A DNA stretch of 64,000 bases from Foetidibacter luteolus (lineage in GTDB: Bacteria; Bacteroidota; Bacteroidia; Chitinophagales; Chitinophagaceae), in the NCBI RefSeq assembly GCF_009650435.1, contig NZ_VVIP01000067.1, positions 1 to 64,000 on the forward strand, read 5' to 3'. The notes beneath the pieces are model-generated. The model was given only the letters and a program-made list of their open reading frames with translations, did not search any database and was not told the origin of the DNA. Numbering within the stretch: the first letter of the stretch is position 1; each line of letters begins with the position of its first letter. Both the position numbers and the translations under genes were made by a program. Below are positions 53,210 to 60,336 of the stretch, piece by piece.

Positions 53210-53968
53210 ATGCTACAAAAAAAATTCACTGCTGTTATTTGCACTGCTGCATTGGCTGTTGTATTAGCGGGCAGCGGTTGCCAATCCGCCACAACAGACG
53301 AAGTATCAACAGGGGCAGACAGCACTGCCGCGCCGGCGGAAACACAAGGCGGCTTTGTATCCATTTTTGATGGGCAGTCTTTTAAAGGCTGGGAAGCAGA
53401 TACCGGGTTTTGGCGTGTGGAAAACGGCACGCTTGTAGGAGAAGTAACGGAGGCAAAACCTTTAAAGAACAACACATTTTTGATATGGCGGGGCGGCACC
53501 CCGGGCGACTTTGAATTGAAGGCCGAATACCGTATAAGCCCTGAAGGCAACAGCGGCATTCAATACCGCAGCGAAGAATTGCCGGATATTAAATATGCTC
53601 TGAAAGGTTACCAGGCGGATATTGATGGCGCTAACACTTACACCGGTCAGAATTATGAAGAGCGCAAACGTGGATTTTTAGCTATGCGTGGCCAGAGTGT
53701 TGTGCTAAAGCCAAATGAAAAACCCGTGATTACCGGCTCTGTTGGTAATACGGATTCGTTGAAAGCTTTGATAAAAGTAAACGACTGGAACGAAATTCAC
53801 ATTATTGCCAAAGGCAACAAAATGCAGCACTTTATTAATGGCACTTTAATGAGCGAAGCTGTGGACGAAGACAGCACCAACAGCAAAGCCAGCGGCCTGC
53901 TGGGCTTCCAGGTGCATGTTATGCCTAAGATGAAAGTGGAATACAGGAATATACAATTGAAGCAATAG
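53210..53968 (+). CDS. DUF1080 (3-keto-disaccharide hydrolase-like) lipoprotein
   Basis: 252 residues. A lipoprotein signal (ALAVVLAGSGC) with Cys25 as lipid acceptor is followed by the DUF1080 beta-sandwich: GGFVSIFDGQSFKGWEAD, WRVENGTLVGEV, NTFLIWRGG, DFELKAEYRI, NSGIQYRSEE and NDWNEIHIIAKGNKMQHFING. DUF1080 proteins have been linked to cleavage of 3-keto-glycosides. Its place next to a Gfo/Idh/MocA oxidoreductase and a TIM-barrel isomerase supports a keto-sugar role. It probably acts in the periplasm or at the cell surface. A bidirectional terminator follows 4 bp after the stop. Confidence 0.88.
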   Translation: MLQKKFTAVICTAALAVVLAGSGCQSATTDEVSTGADSTAAPAETQGGFVSIFDGQSFKGWEADTGFWRVENGTLVGEVTEAKPLKNNTFLIWRGGTPGDFELKAEYRISPEGNSGIQYRSEELPDIKYALKGYQADIDGANTYTGQNYEERKRGFLAMRGQSVVLKPNEKPVITGSVGNTDSLKALIKVNDWNEIHIIAKGNKMQHFINGTLMSEAVDEDSTNSKASGLLGFQVHVMPKMKVEYRNIQLKQ

Positions 53969-53972
53969 CAAA

Positions 53973-54008
53973 AAAAGAGCCTGCGTTATTAATAGCGCAG
54001 GCTCTTTT
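53973..54008. terminator. Bidirectional terminator
   Basis: A 13-bp perfect stem (AAAAGAGCCTGCG with its complement, 10-nt loop) flanked by A and T runs on both sides. It ends the DUF1080 gene on the plus strand and the tRNA-Leu gene on the minus strand. Confidence 0.9.
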
Positions 54009-54014
54009 ATCAAG

Positions 54015-54098
54015 TGCCCAAGACTGGATTCGAACCAGCACGCCGGTTAAAGCACTACCACCTCAAAGTAGCGTGTCTACCAATTTCACCACCTGGGC
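54015..54098 (-). tRNA. tRNA-Leu (anticodon GAG)
   Basis: 84 nt, a class II tRNA with a long variable arm. The acceptor stem GCCCAGG/CTTGGGC pairs over 7 bp; the anticodon loop TTGAGGT gives GAG (54062-54064); the T-arm holds GGTTCGAATCC. CCA is not encoded. Confidence 0.96.
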
Positions 54099-54252
54099 AA
54101 ACTGTAAGTCAAGTGGGTCATTAAGTCAAAAAGTAAAACAGGATAACCCGCACACACTTATTGACTTACTGTCTTTATGACTTTTTTTAAAAGAGCGGAG
54201 TGCAAATGTAAGAGATGATTTGAAAATTTGTTCAGGTAATTTAAAAAAGCAG

Positions 54253-55074
54253 CTATCCTTCTCCGCCGGTGTTTTGAGGTGCTTTTGGCCGCTTATTAAA
54301 CTTTTGCGTTTTAGCCGGTTTATTCTTTACAAATACATGTTTTACGTTGCCGTTGCCTTTCTCTGTAAGGCGTTCATCAATTTCAAAAGCGCCGGTACTT
54401 TTTACCAGCATTACCAGTTTTTTAAAGCCGTAGTTGCGGGCATCAAAATCCGGTTGCTTCTTCAGCACCAGGTTGCCAAGCTCGCCCAGGTATGCCCAGC
54501 CAGATTCGTCGGCAAGGTCGTTTACAGAAGATGCTATCAGGCTAATCAGTTTCCTGTCAACTTTTTTAATTGATACCGGCTCAGGGGCTTCCTCCTGCTT
54601 AACATCCTCTTCTTTCGCCGGCAAAGTGTCGGCAGGTTTTAGAATTTCAATGTAAATAAACTTATCGCAGGCAGCAATAAAGGGCGAAGGTGTTTTGTTC
54701 TGGCCCATACCAATTACTTTCATACCGGCTTCCCTAAGGCGCAGGGCAAGGCGTGTAAAATCGCTGTCGCTGGATATGATGCAGAAACCCTCCACCCGGC
54801 CGGTATACAGTATGTCCATAGCGTCAATAATCATGGCTGAATCTGTGGCATTCTTGCCTTGTGTATAGCTATACTGTTGTATGGGTGTAATAGCGTTTTC
54901 GAGCAGCAGGTTTTTCCAGCGGGCCACAGTAGGCTTTGTCCAGTCGCCATAAATGCGTTTAAAAGTGGGCGTGCCGTATTTGGCAATTTCTTCCATCATC
55001 TCCTTCAGGTTGGCTGATGGCACATTGTCCGCGTCAATCAGTACGGCCAGCCGCATTTCCTGGTTATTCTGCAT
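54253..55074 (-). CDS. NYN-domain ribonuclease-like protein with a LOTUS (OST-HTH) domain
   Basis: 273 residues. The N-terminal NYN/LabA-like domain (about 5-150) shows its acidic cluster: AVLIDADNVPS, DSAMIIDAMDIL and CIISSDSDFTRLALRL. A second domain (about 170-245; LISLIASSVNDLADESGWAYLGELG and FKKLVMLVKSTGAFEID) reads as OST-HTH/LOTUS, an RNA-binding fold. The C-terminus is basic (KPAKTQKFNKRPKAP). It may cleave or bind RNA. I use the ATG at 55074; an upstream in-frame start at 55128 would add a poor hydrophobic stretch. Confidence 0.88.
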   Translation of the reverse strand: MQNNQEMRLAVLIDADNVPSANLKEMMEEIAKYGTPTFKRIYGDWTKPTVARWKNLLLENAITPIQQYSYTQGKNATDSAMIIDAMDILYTGRVEGFCIISSDSDFTRLALRLREAGMKVIGMGQNKTPSPFIAACDKFIYIEILKPADTLPAKEEDVKQEEAPEPVSIKKVDRKLISLIASSVNDLADESGWAYLGELGNLVLKKQPDFDARNYGFKKLVMLVKSTGAFEIDERLTEKGNGNVKHVFVKNKPAKTQKFNKRPKAPQNTGGEG

Positions 55075-55162
55075 GGCTTTTTGTTTATGAAAATAGAGAT
55101 AATATATTATTGCGGAGAAATAAAACATCTTGTGCAGACCCTCACCTGCAAGGTAAAACTAC

Positions 55163-55260
55163 CCGGGTCTGAAAAGTTGCCATGAAAAACCGGACGATAA
55201 AGTGCTTGCGACGCAATCCCGAACTTTCGGGACCACAAGGCTATGCCGCTGGTATCATAA
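55163..55260 (-). repeat. Dispersed intergenic repeat family 1, copy 6 (reverse, with hairpin insert)
   Basis: Reverse copy: CCGGGTCTGAAAAGTTGCC, ATGAAAAACCGGACGATAAA, GCTTGCGACGCAA, then a small hairpin TCCCGAACTTTCGGGA and GCTGGTATCATAA. Confidence 0.8.
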
Positions 55261-55336
55261 TCGTGAGTAGTGAATGGTGAATCGCAAGTGGGGGAGAAGC
55301 TGACTTATATAGTACATCCCACATCTTGCATATTCC

Positions 55337-57373
55337 TCACGGTTCTACCCAGGCTTCATTTTCTTTCAGCAGGTTAACCAGTTCTTCAACAGCTATGTTG
55401 CTGTCAACGTTGCGTTTTACCACTTCCTTGCCTTTATACAGGGTAATCTTGCCCACGCCGCTGCCTACATAGCCAAAATCAGCGTCGGCCATTTCGCCTG
55501 GACCATTAACAATGCAGCCCATGATGGCTATTTTAACGCCCTTCAGGTGGTTGGTAACAGAGCGTATTTTAGCGGTGGTTTCCTGTAAATCAAACAGGGT
55601 TCTGCCGCAGGAAGGGCAGGAAATATATTCTGTTTTGGAAATGCGTGTACGTGTAGCCTGCAGTATGGAAAAAGCGGTGGAGTTAATGAACTGCTCTACC
55701 GTGGCATTGCTGCTGTAGTTGCGGCCACTGGTATTTTGATAACTGGTGGCCTGCTGTTTATAGGCTTCGCTGGCCATGCCCAGGCAAACACCGTCGCCAA
55801 AACCATCCAGTAACAGTGCACCGCATTCGGTGGAGTAATGAATGAGGTGCTCGTCTGTTGTTTGCCAATAGCTGTCGCACACAATAACTGCGGGGTTTTG
55901 AATATTGCGGGCAATAAGTTCCACGAACATGCGCCGTACGGATGACATAGCCTGTTTGTTAGCGCTGCTTAAGCACAATACAACCCGTGGGTCGTTGGCC
56001 AGGCTGTCCAGGTAAGTAAAATCGTTGGCCGGGGTATCGTCGTTAAAACAGTCAATCATTACAAAGTTCAGCAGGTGGCTTTTGCTTTCAGCATTCACGT
56101 AGCCGCTGTCCTGGTAAATGGGCAGGTATTTGGTTTTGTCTTCCGCTTCCTGCCACGCATCGGGGTATACAATCACTTTCAGCGTGCCCGGCAACGCAAA
56201 TGACAATAGTTGGTGCCCGGTAAAAATATAATCGGCAGCCGCATCGCTAATGTTCCATTTATCCGTAGGTTCATCGTATTTGTACCCTATGCTTTCCAGG
56301 TGCCGGGGTGTTATGCTGTCAATCTTGCTAAGGTCTGCAATAACCACCGGTACATGGTGCCCGCCGATATTGTCCACAGCAAAAGTTTGCCTGCGCCGGT
56401 ATTCAAAAGGTGAGTAGGGAACCTTTTCCAGCGCCGGAACCTTAGCCGGCACTTTTACCGCGGAGGTTTGCCGGCTAACAATAGAACCCTCTCCTTCGTA
56501 GCGTTTCACCAGGTCTTTACAAACGGGAATTTCAAATTCGGGGTCTTCCGTTAGCGAAACCCTAACCGTATCGCCAATACCATCTTCCAGCAGGGTGCCA
56601 ATACCAGCGGCGCTTTTAACCCTGCCATCCTCGCCATCGCCGGCCTCGGTAACGCCCAGGTGCAGCGGGTAACACTCGTTAAACTCCTGCATCATTTGCT
56701 GTATCAGCAACCGGTATGCCTGCACCATTACCTGCGGGTTGCTGGCCTTCATGCTAAGTACAATGTTGTGAAAATTTTCACCACGGGCCACACGCAAAAA
56801 TTCCATGGCGCTCTCTACCATGCCCATAGGCGTATCGCCGTAGCGGCTCATAATACGGTCGCTTAGTGAGCCGTGGTTGGTACCTATGCGCATGGCCGTA
56901 CCATATTCTTTGCAAATCTTAACCAGCGGGGTAAAGCGTTCCTGTATGCGGTCAATTTCTTCATGGTATTCCGCATCCGTGTATTCAATCAGTTCAAACT
57001 TCTTTTTATCAATGTAGTTGCCCGGGTTAACCCTTACTTTTTCCACTATCCGTGCCGCTATTTCGGCAGCATTGGGTGTAAAATGAATATCGGCCACCAA
57101 CGGCGTGGTATAGCCGCGTTTGCGCAGTTCATTCTTTATGTTCAGCAGGTTTTCCGCTTCTTTTTTTGATGGTGCGGTAATACGCACCAGCTCGGCGCCG
57201 GCTTCAATGCAGCGTATGGATTGTTCCACCGTGGCAGTGGTATCCATGGTGTCGGTGGTGGTCATGGTCTGCAGGCGGATAGGATGAAAATTGCCCAGCA
57301 GCAAATCACCAATCTTTACTTCTCTTGTTTTCAGCCTTTCGTATTGCGTAAGCGAGTTACAATATAATTGCAT
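55337..57373 (-). CDS. ispG: 4-hydroxy-3-methylbut-2-enyl diphosphate synthase (IspG), long form
   Basis: 678 residues, much longer than the proteobacterial enzyme (about 370), as usual for Bacteroidota. The N-terminal TIM-barrel starts REVKIGDLLLGNFHPIRLQTMTTTDTMDT and contains RIGTNHGSLSDRIMSRYGDTP. A large insertion of about 260 residues follows. The C-terminal [4Fe-4S] domain has the Cys residues in YISCPSCGRTLFDLQE and MGCIVNGPGEMADADFGYVG. It makes HMBPP in the MEP isoprenoid pathway using reduced ferredoxin or flavodoxin. A perfect -7 box lies 25 bp upstream of its start. Confidence 0.96.
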   Translation of the reverse strand: MQLYCNSLTQYERLKTREVKIGDLLLGNFHPIRLQTMTTTDTMDTTATVEQSIRCIEAGAELVRITAPSKKEAENLLNIKNELRKRGYTTPLVADIHFTPNAAEIAARIVEKVRVNPGNYIDKKKFELIEYTDAEYHEEIDRIQERFTPLVKICKEYGTAMRIGTNHGSLSDRIMSRYGDTPMGMVESAMEFLRVARGENFHNIVLSMKASNPQVMVQAYRLLIQQMMQEFNECYPLHLGVTEAGDGEDGRVKSAAGIGTLLEDGIGDTVRVSLTEDPEFEIPVCKDLVKRYEGEGSIVSRQTSAVKVPAKVPALEKVPYSPFEYRRRQTFAVDNIGGHHVPVVIADLSKIDSITPRHLESIGYKYDEPTDKWNISDAAADYIFTGHQLLSFALPGTLKVIVYPDAWQEAEDKTKYLPIYQDSGYVNAESKSHLLNFVMIDCFNDDTPANDFTYLDSLANDPRVVLCLSSANKQAMSSVRRMFVELIARNIQNPAVIVCDSYWQTTDEHLIHYSTECGALLLDGFGDGVCLGMASEAYKQQATSYQNTSGRNYSSNATVEQFINSTAFSILQATRTRISKTEYISCPSCGRTLFDLQETTAKIRSVTNHLKGVKIAIMGCIVNGPGEMADADFGYVGSGVGKITLYKGKEVVKRNVDSNIAVEELVNLLKENEAWVEP

Positions 57374-57397
57374 CTGCGTTTTTTAATAGTGAGAGTG

Positions 57398-57405
57398 CAA
57401 AAGTA
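57398..57405 (-). promoter_or_regulatory. -7 box of ispG
   Basis: Minus strand TACTTTTG, the same octamer as before rpsO and the ABC ATPase gene, 25 bp upstream of the start codon. No clear -33 element at standard spacing. Confidence 0.5.
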
Positions 57406-57510
57406 CCAAAACTGCGCCAATAGGCAGGCGTGGCGGCGTTTATTCATTTCCTGTTATCCTGTGCCGGTTATTGTAACGTAGTTGTGAAAAGCCTTCGGCT
57501 TTCAAGATAA

Positions 57511-57600
57511 TTTTTATGGGCCCGGCAGACGGGACTGCTATGAGGCCTTCGTTGCGTCGCACTCTTGTGCGCCTTGTTCGCTATTCAGCTTTGCCCGCAG
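57511..57600 (+). repeat. Dispersed intergenic repeat family 2, copy 8, followed by a hairpin
   Basis: Best-preserved forward copy: TTTTTATGGGCCCGGC, GGACTGCTATGAGGC, CTTCGTTGCGTCGCACTCTT, GTGCGCC, TTGTTCGCTATTCAGC and TTTGCCCGCAGTG. Right after it, at 57612-57636, is an 11-bp perfect stem (TTTCTGGCGCC, 3-nt loop). The 329-bp gap between ispG and the glycosyltransferase gene holds nothing else. Confidence 0.85.
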
Positions 57601-57702
57601 TGTAACCATTGTTTCTGGCGCCCAAGGCGCCAGAAACCTTTCGGCATTGCTTTATTCACTACATCCTGTTTTACAGATGTTTTGTAAAACTTGCAAAAAA
57701 AG

Positions 57703-58707
57703 TCATCTGGGCTTGGGGGTAACCCTCTTTTTACCACGGGCCGCCCCGATAGCATACGGGTTCCTCTTAAGTGCAACCAGTGCTATGGCTTTTAGGGTGG
57801 CTTTTATCATTAAAAAATCCGCGGCACGCACCCAACCCCAAAGCTGGCCTGTTAACGACCAAAGCAATGCAGTTTTTTGCACACCGGCAAACCCTTTTTT
57901 GCTGCTCCTGAAGTAATCCAGCGCCAGCACCCTGCGGTAATACTGCTGCACTTCGGAGATACGGTTTTCTGCCGCCTGGTGATGAAAAACATGGGCATTA
58001 TTGCAAACATGTACCGGCCCCGGAAAACCAGCGGCAACGCCATAGTTGTCGCCAATGCCGTGGGGGTCCAGTACCTCATCATAGGGAGAGGCCAGCAGCC
58101 ACTCCCGCAACACCAGCGATGCGCCCAACCCGTAAACAGGGGTAATAAAATATCCGCCCGAAAATTCTGTAACCACTGGCCAGCCTGACCTGGCTATATG
58201 GTTAGCTTTTTTTTGATACGCCGCTTTTATGGGCCTGGTCATCCAGGTATCTGCACATTGCAGCGGGCCCCATATACTTTGTTGAAAAATATATTTAAAC
58301 AACAAAGAGCGGGCAGAGGTAAGCGGGTAGGCAGCTACCCATTGGCCTGCCTCCTGCTGTAATACCAAACCACTAATGGCCCCCGCTTCCGGGTGTTGCG
58401 CAGCATGACCTGCCAGTAATTGCAGGTAATCGGCCGGTACTTCTATATCATCATCGCAAAGAAAAACCCATTGGCTGCGGGTCTGTTGCACACCCTTGTT
58501 CCTTTGTATGCAAACAGATTTTTCGCTTTGCAGGTACTGTATGTCCAACTGGGGGTAAAGCGACAATTCTGCCGGCTGTAACCGGTCTTCGCCGGAATCC
58601 ACAATAATCACTTCTTCTAAAGGGTAGACAGAGCCGCACAGGTTATCAAGCAGTTTTAACAAACGCTGTTTGCGGTTGCAGGTAGGTATAACAACGCTGA
58701 TGGTCAA
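57703..58707 (-). CDS. Family 2 glycosyltransferase
   Basis: 334 residues from TTG 58707. GT-A fold signature at the N-terminus (TISVVIPTCNRKQRLLKLLDNL), IIVDSG, a DxD-like metal site in FLCDDDIEVP (about 85-94) and GAISGLVLQQ. It transfers a sugar from a nucleotide donor; the acceptor is unknown. No membrane helix, so it is cytoplasmic or peripheral. A frame starting at 58779 would run through the strong hairpin at 58733-58761, so the shorter start is preferred even though it is TTG; the family-typical VVIPTCNR then lies at the very N-terminus. Confidence 0.85.
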   Translation of the reverse strand: MTISVVIPTCNRKQRLLKLLDNLCGSVYPLEEVIIVDSGEDRLQPAELSLYPQLDIQYLQSEKSVCIQRNKGVQQTRSQWVFLCDDDIEVPADYLQLLAGHAAQHPEAGAISGLVLQQEAGQWVAAYPLTSARSLLFKYIFQQSIWGPLQCADTWMTRPIKAAYQKKANHIARSGWPVVTEFSGGYFITPVYGLGASLVLREWLLASPYDEVLDPHGIGDNYGVAAGFPGPVHVCNNAHVFHHQAAENRISEVQQYYRRVLALDYFRSSKKGFAGVQKTALLWSLTGQLWGWVRAADFLMIKATLKAIALVALKRNPYAIGAARGKKRVTPKPR

Positions 58708-58732
58708 TACTTCTAAGTATGAGTGATAAAAT

Positions 58733-58761
58733 AAAGCCGGCAGTATTGCTCCGCCGGCTTT
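58733..58761. promoter_or_regulatory. Terminator-like hairpin in front of the glycosyltransferase gene
   Basis: A 9-bp perfect stem (AAAGCCGGC with GCCGGCTTT, 11-nt loop), with T-rich flanks on both strands. It ends 25 bp upstream of the glycosyltransferase start, and no gene ends here on either strand, so it may be an attenuator or leader element. The rest of the 367-bp gap to 59074 shows no gene. Confidence 0.6.
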
Positions 58762-59074
58762 TCTTTCCGGGCTAACCAAATGTCTTATTTTTTTACCAGA
58801 GATGCGGTAGTGATGTTGGTATTAAGCCTATTTAACGCCTGATAGGGAAACGGTTACTGATTCGTTACCAGGTTCGCATAAAATAACCAGATCCGGCAGT
58901 CCATAGAAAAATATCTTTTCAGGAAGTGTGGCAGATACCACACTGCGCCGCATGAATCCGTATATTCATGTACCTGCAACCTGTTAAAAACCGGCTGCAA
59001 AACTTTATACTTACCGGGTACTTACAAAAGCCCTTTGGAACCTGTTTTTTGTCAGAACACTCAAAAAGAAAATA

Positions 59075-59590
59075 ATGTACAGGCCGGTACTACTGTTAAC
59101 GCTGTTCATTTTATTGAAGTTGGCAGGGCTTCCATCCACATCTTCAGCACAAACGGCAATTGCCGGATATACTTATTACCCACCCGTTAACGACAAGGAG
59201 TCCTGGCAACGGCTGAAGGCGGGTGGATTCGACCATACGGCAGACCAGGTGAAAGTAAGTGATTACGATGCGGTATTTATTCCGGGTGGTGCCTGGAACC
59301 CGGATAACTTACGCTATGATAAAGATGTGATCCGCTTCATACAAGACTTCAATAAATCAGGAAAGTTGATCGCCGCCATTTGCCATGCACCGGTTGTATT
59401 GGCATCAGCGGATATTCTGAAAGGCAGGAAACTTACAGGTTACTGGAATATACAGGTTGACTTGAAAAATGCAGGTGGCATGGTAACAGATGAACCCGTA
59501 GTGGTTGATGGTAACATTATTACCAGCAGGCACCCCATTGATGTTGCTGATTTTTCCAGGGCTGTTGAGAATTGGCTGATCAAAAAATAG
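59075..59590 (+). CDS. Exported DJ-1/PfpI-family protein lacking the first domain strands
   Basis: 171 residues. A signal peptide (1-25, ending SSAQ) leads into the second part of the DJ-1/PfpI fold: YDAVFIPGGAWNPDNLR (64-80), the nucleophile elbow AAICHAPVVLA with C103-H104, GRKLTGYWNIQVDLKNAGG and VVVDGNIITSRHP. The usual N-terminal strand-helix of PfpI proteins (KVAILVTDGFEE and about 40 further residues) is missing; the signal peptide stands in its place. The active-site acid normally found in that missing part would be absent. It may be inactive or a binding protein; a natural deletion is plausible. Confidence 0.75.
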   Translation: MYRPVLLLTLFILLKLAGLPSTSSAQTAIAGYTYYPPVNDKESWQRLKAGGFDHTADQVKVSDYDAVFIPGGAWNPDNLRYDKDVIRFIQDFNKSGKLIAAICHAPVVLASADILKGRKLTGYWNIQVDLKNAGGMVTDEPVVVDGNIITSRHPIDVADFSRAVENWLIKK

Positions 59591-59700
59591 CCTGTTAACA
59601 ATAAGATGACGGCACTCTGTTTTTTATGCATTTTTCTTAAGCCTGTTTAAATTTATACATGAGGATTTTGTATAAGCCTGAAGCCGCCATTATAACTAAA

Positions 59701-59756
59701 AGATGAAGTGCTTGCGACGCAACGAAGATGCCATGAAAAACCTCTGCTGGTATCCA
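59701..59756 (-). repeat. Dispersed intergenic repeat family 1, copy 7 (reverse, partial)
   Basis: Contains AGTGCTTGCGACGCAACGAA, GATGCCATGAAAAACC and GCTGGTATCCAAATA, the right half of the family in reverse orientation. Confidence 0.75.
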
Positions 59757-59828
59757 AATAAATGTTCTTTTGCATTCAGAGGTTCCCTCATGCTTCGGGT
59801 CGGGCAGACTACGTTCGCAAGCTTCATC

Positions 59829-59941
59829 AAGAGGCTGTCTCAAAAGTATTGAGCAGCCTCTTTTTATTCGTATCCCTGATGGAGTCTATTTTCGTTTCGG
59901 CTATTCTCAAAGCCTTCATTTTACTTTTGAGGCAGCCTCTT
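59829..59941. mobile_element. MITE-like element or solo insertion-sequence remnant
   Basis: 113 bp bounded by 20-bp terminal inverted repeats that match at 19 of 20 positions (AAGAGGCTGTCTCAAAAGTA at 59829; reverse complement at 59922-59941). The ends look like those of insertion sequences common in Bacteroidota. No transposase frame is inside and no clear target duplication is visible. The surrounding gap 59591-60134 has no gene. Confidence 0.65.
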
Positions 59942-60134
59942 CCCGGTATGCCGAAGCGCAGTTTTTTCAGCAATACCGTTTTAATGGTGGTAACAGGCTT
60001 GGCTGATAGTTGTAGGGCCTTTAACCTCCCTGTTTGAACCTATCCTGACATTTTCCCTTGAATTATTTACAGCAGAAACACCATTAGCGCCAAGCCCGAC
60101 GTAATGGCCGGCAATATTATTGCTGCTGAAGGTG

Positions 60135-60182
60135 GCTCACAACAAAAAAAGTGTTCTTGCGAACACCTTTTTTGTTGTGAGC
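60135..60182 (-). terminator. Very long terminator hairpin of tRNA-Arg
   Basis: A 22-bp stem with a single A-C mismatch and a 4-nt loop, running from GCTCACAACA to TGTTGTGAGC, directly after the tRNA 3' end. The A and T runs lie within the stem. Confidence 0.8.
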
Positions 60183-60184
60183 AG

Positions 60185-60256
60185 TAGCCTCGACAGGAAT
60201 CGAACCTGTATCTGGAGCTTCGGAAACTCTTATACTATCCATTGTACTACGAGGCC
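60185..60256 (-). tRNA. tRNA-Arg (anticodon CCG)
   Basis: 72 nt. Acceptor stem GGCCTCG/CGAGGCT (one G-U); T-arm ACAGG-TTCGATT-CCTGT; anticodon loop TTCCGAA gives CCG (60221-60223), reading CGG. The discriminator is A and CCA is not encoded. Confidence 0.94.
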
Positions 60257-60336
60257 GTATTAGCCCGGCAAAAATAGAGGAATAACCATTGCTATGCAAC
60301 AGCGGCAATTAATTTATCCAAATAACAAGTTGGGTA

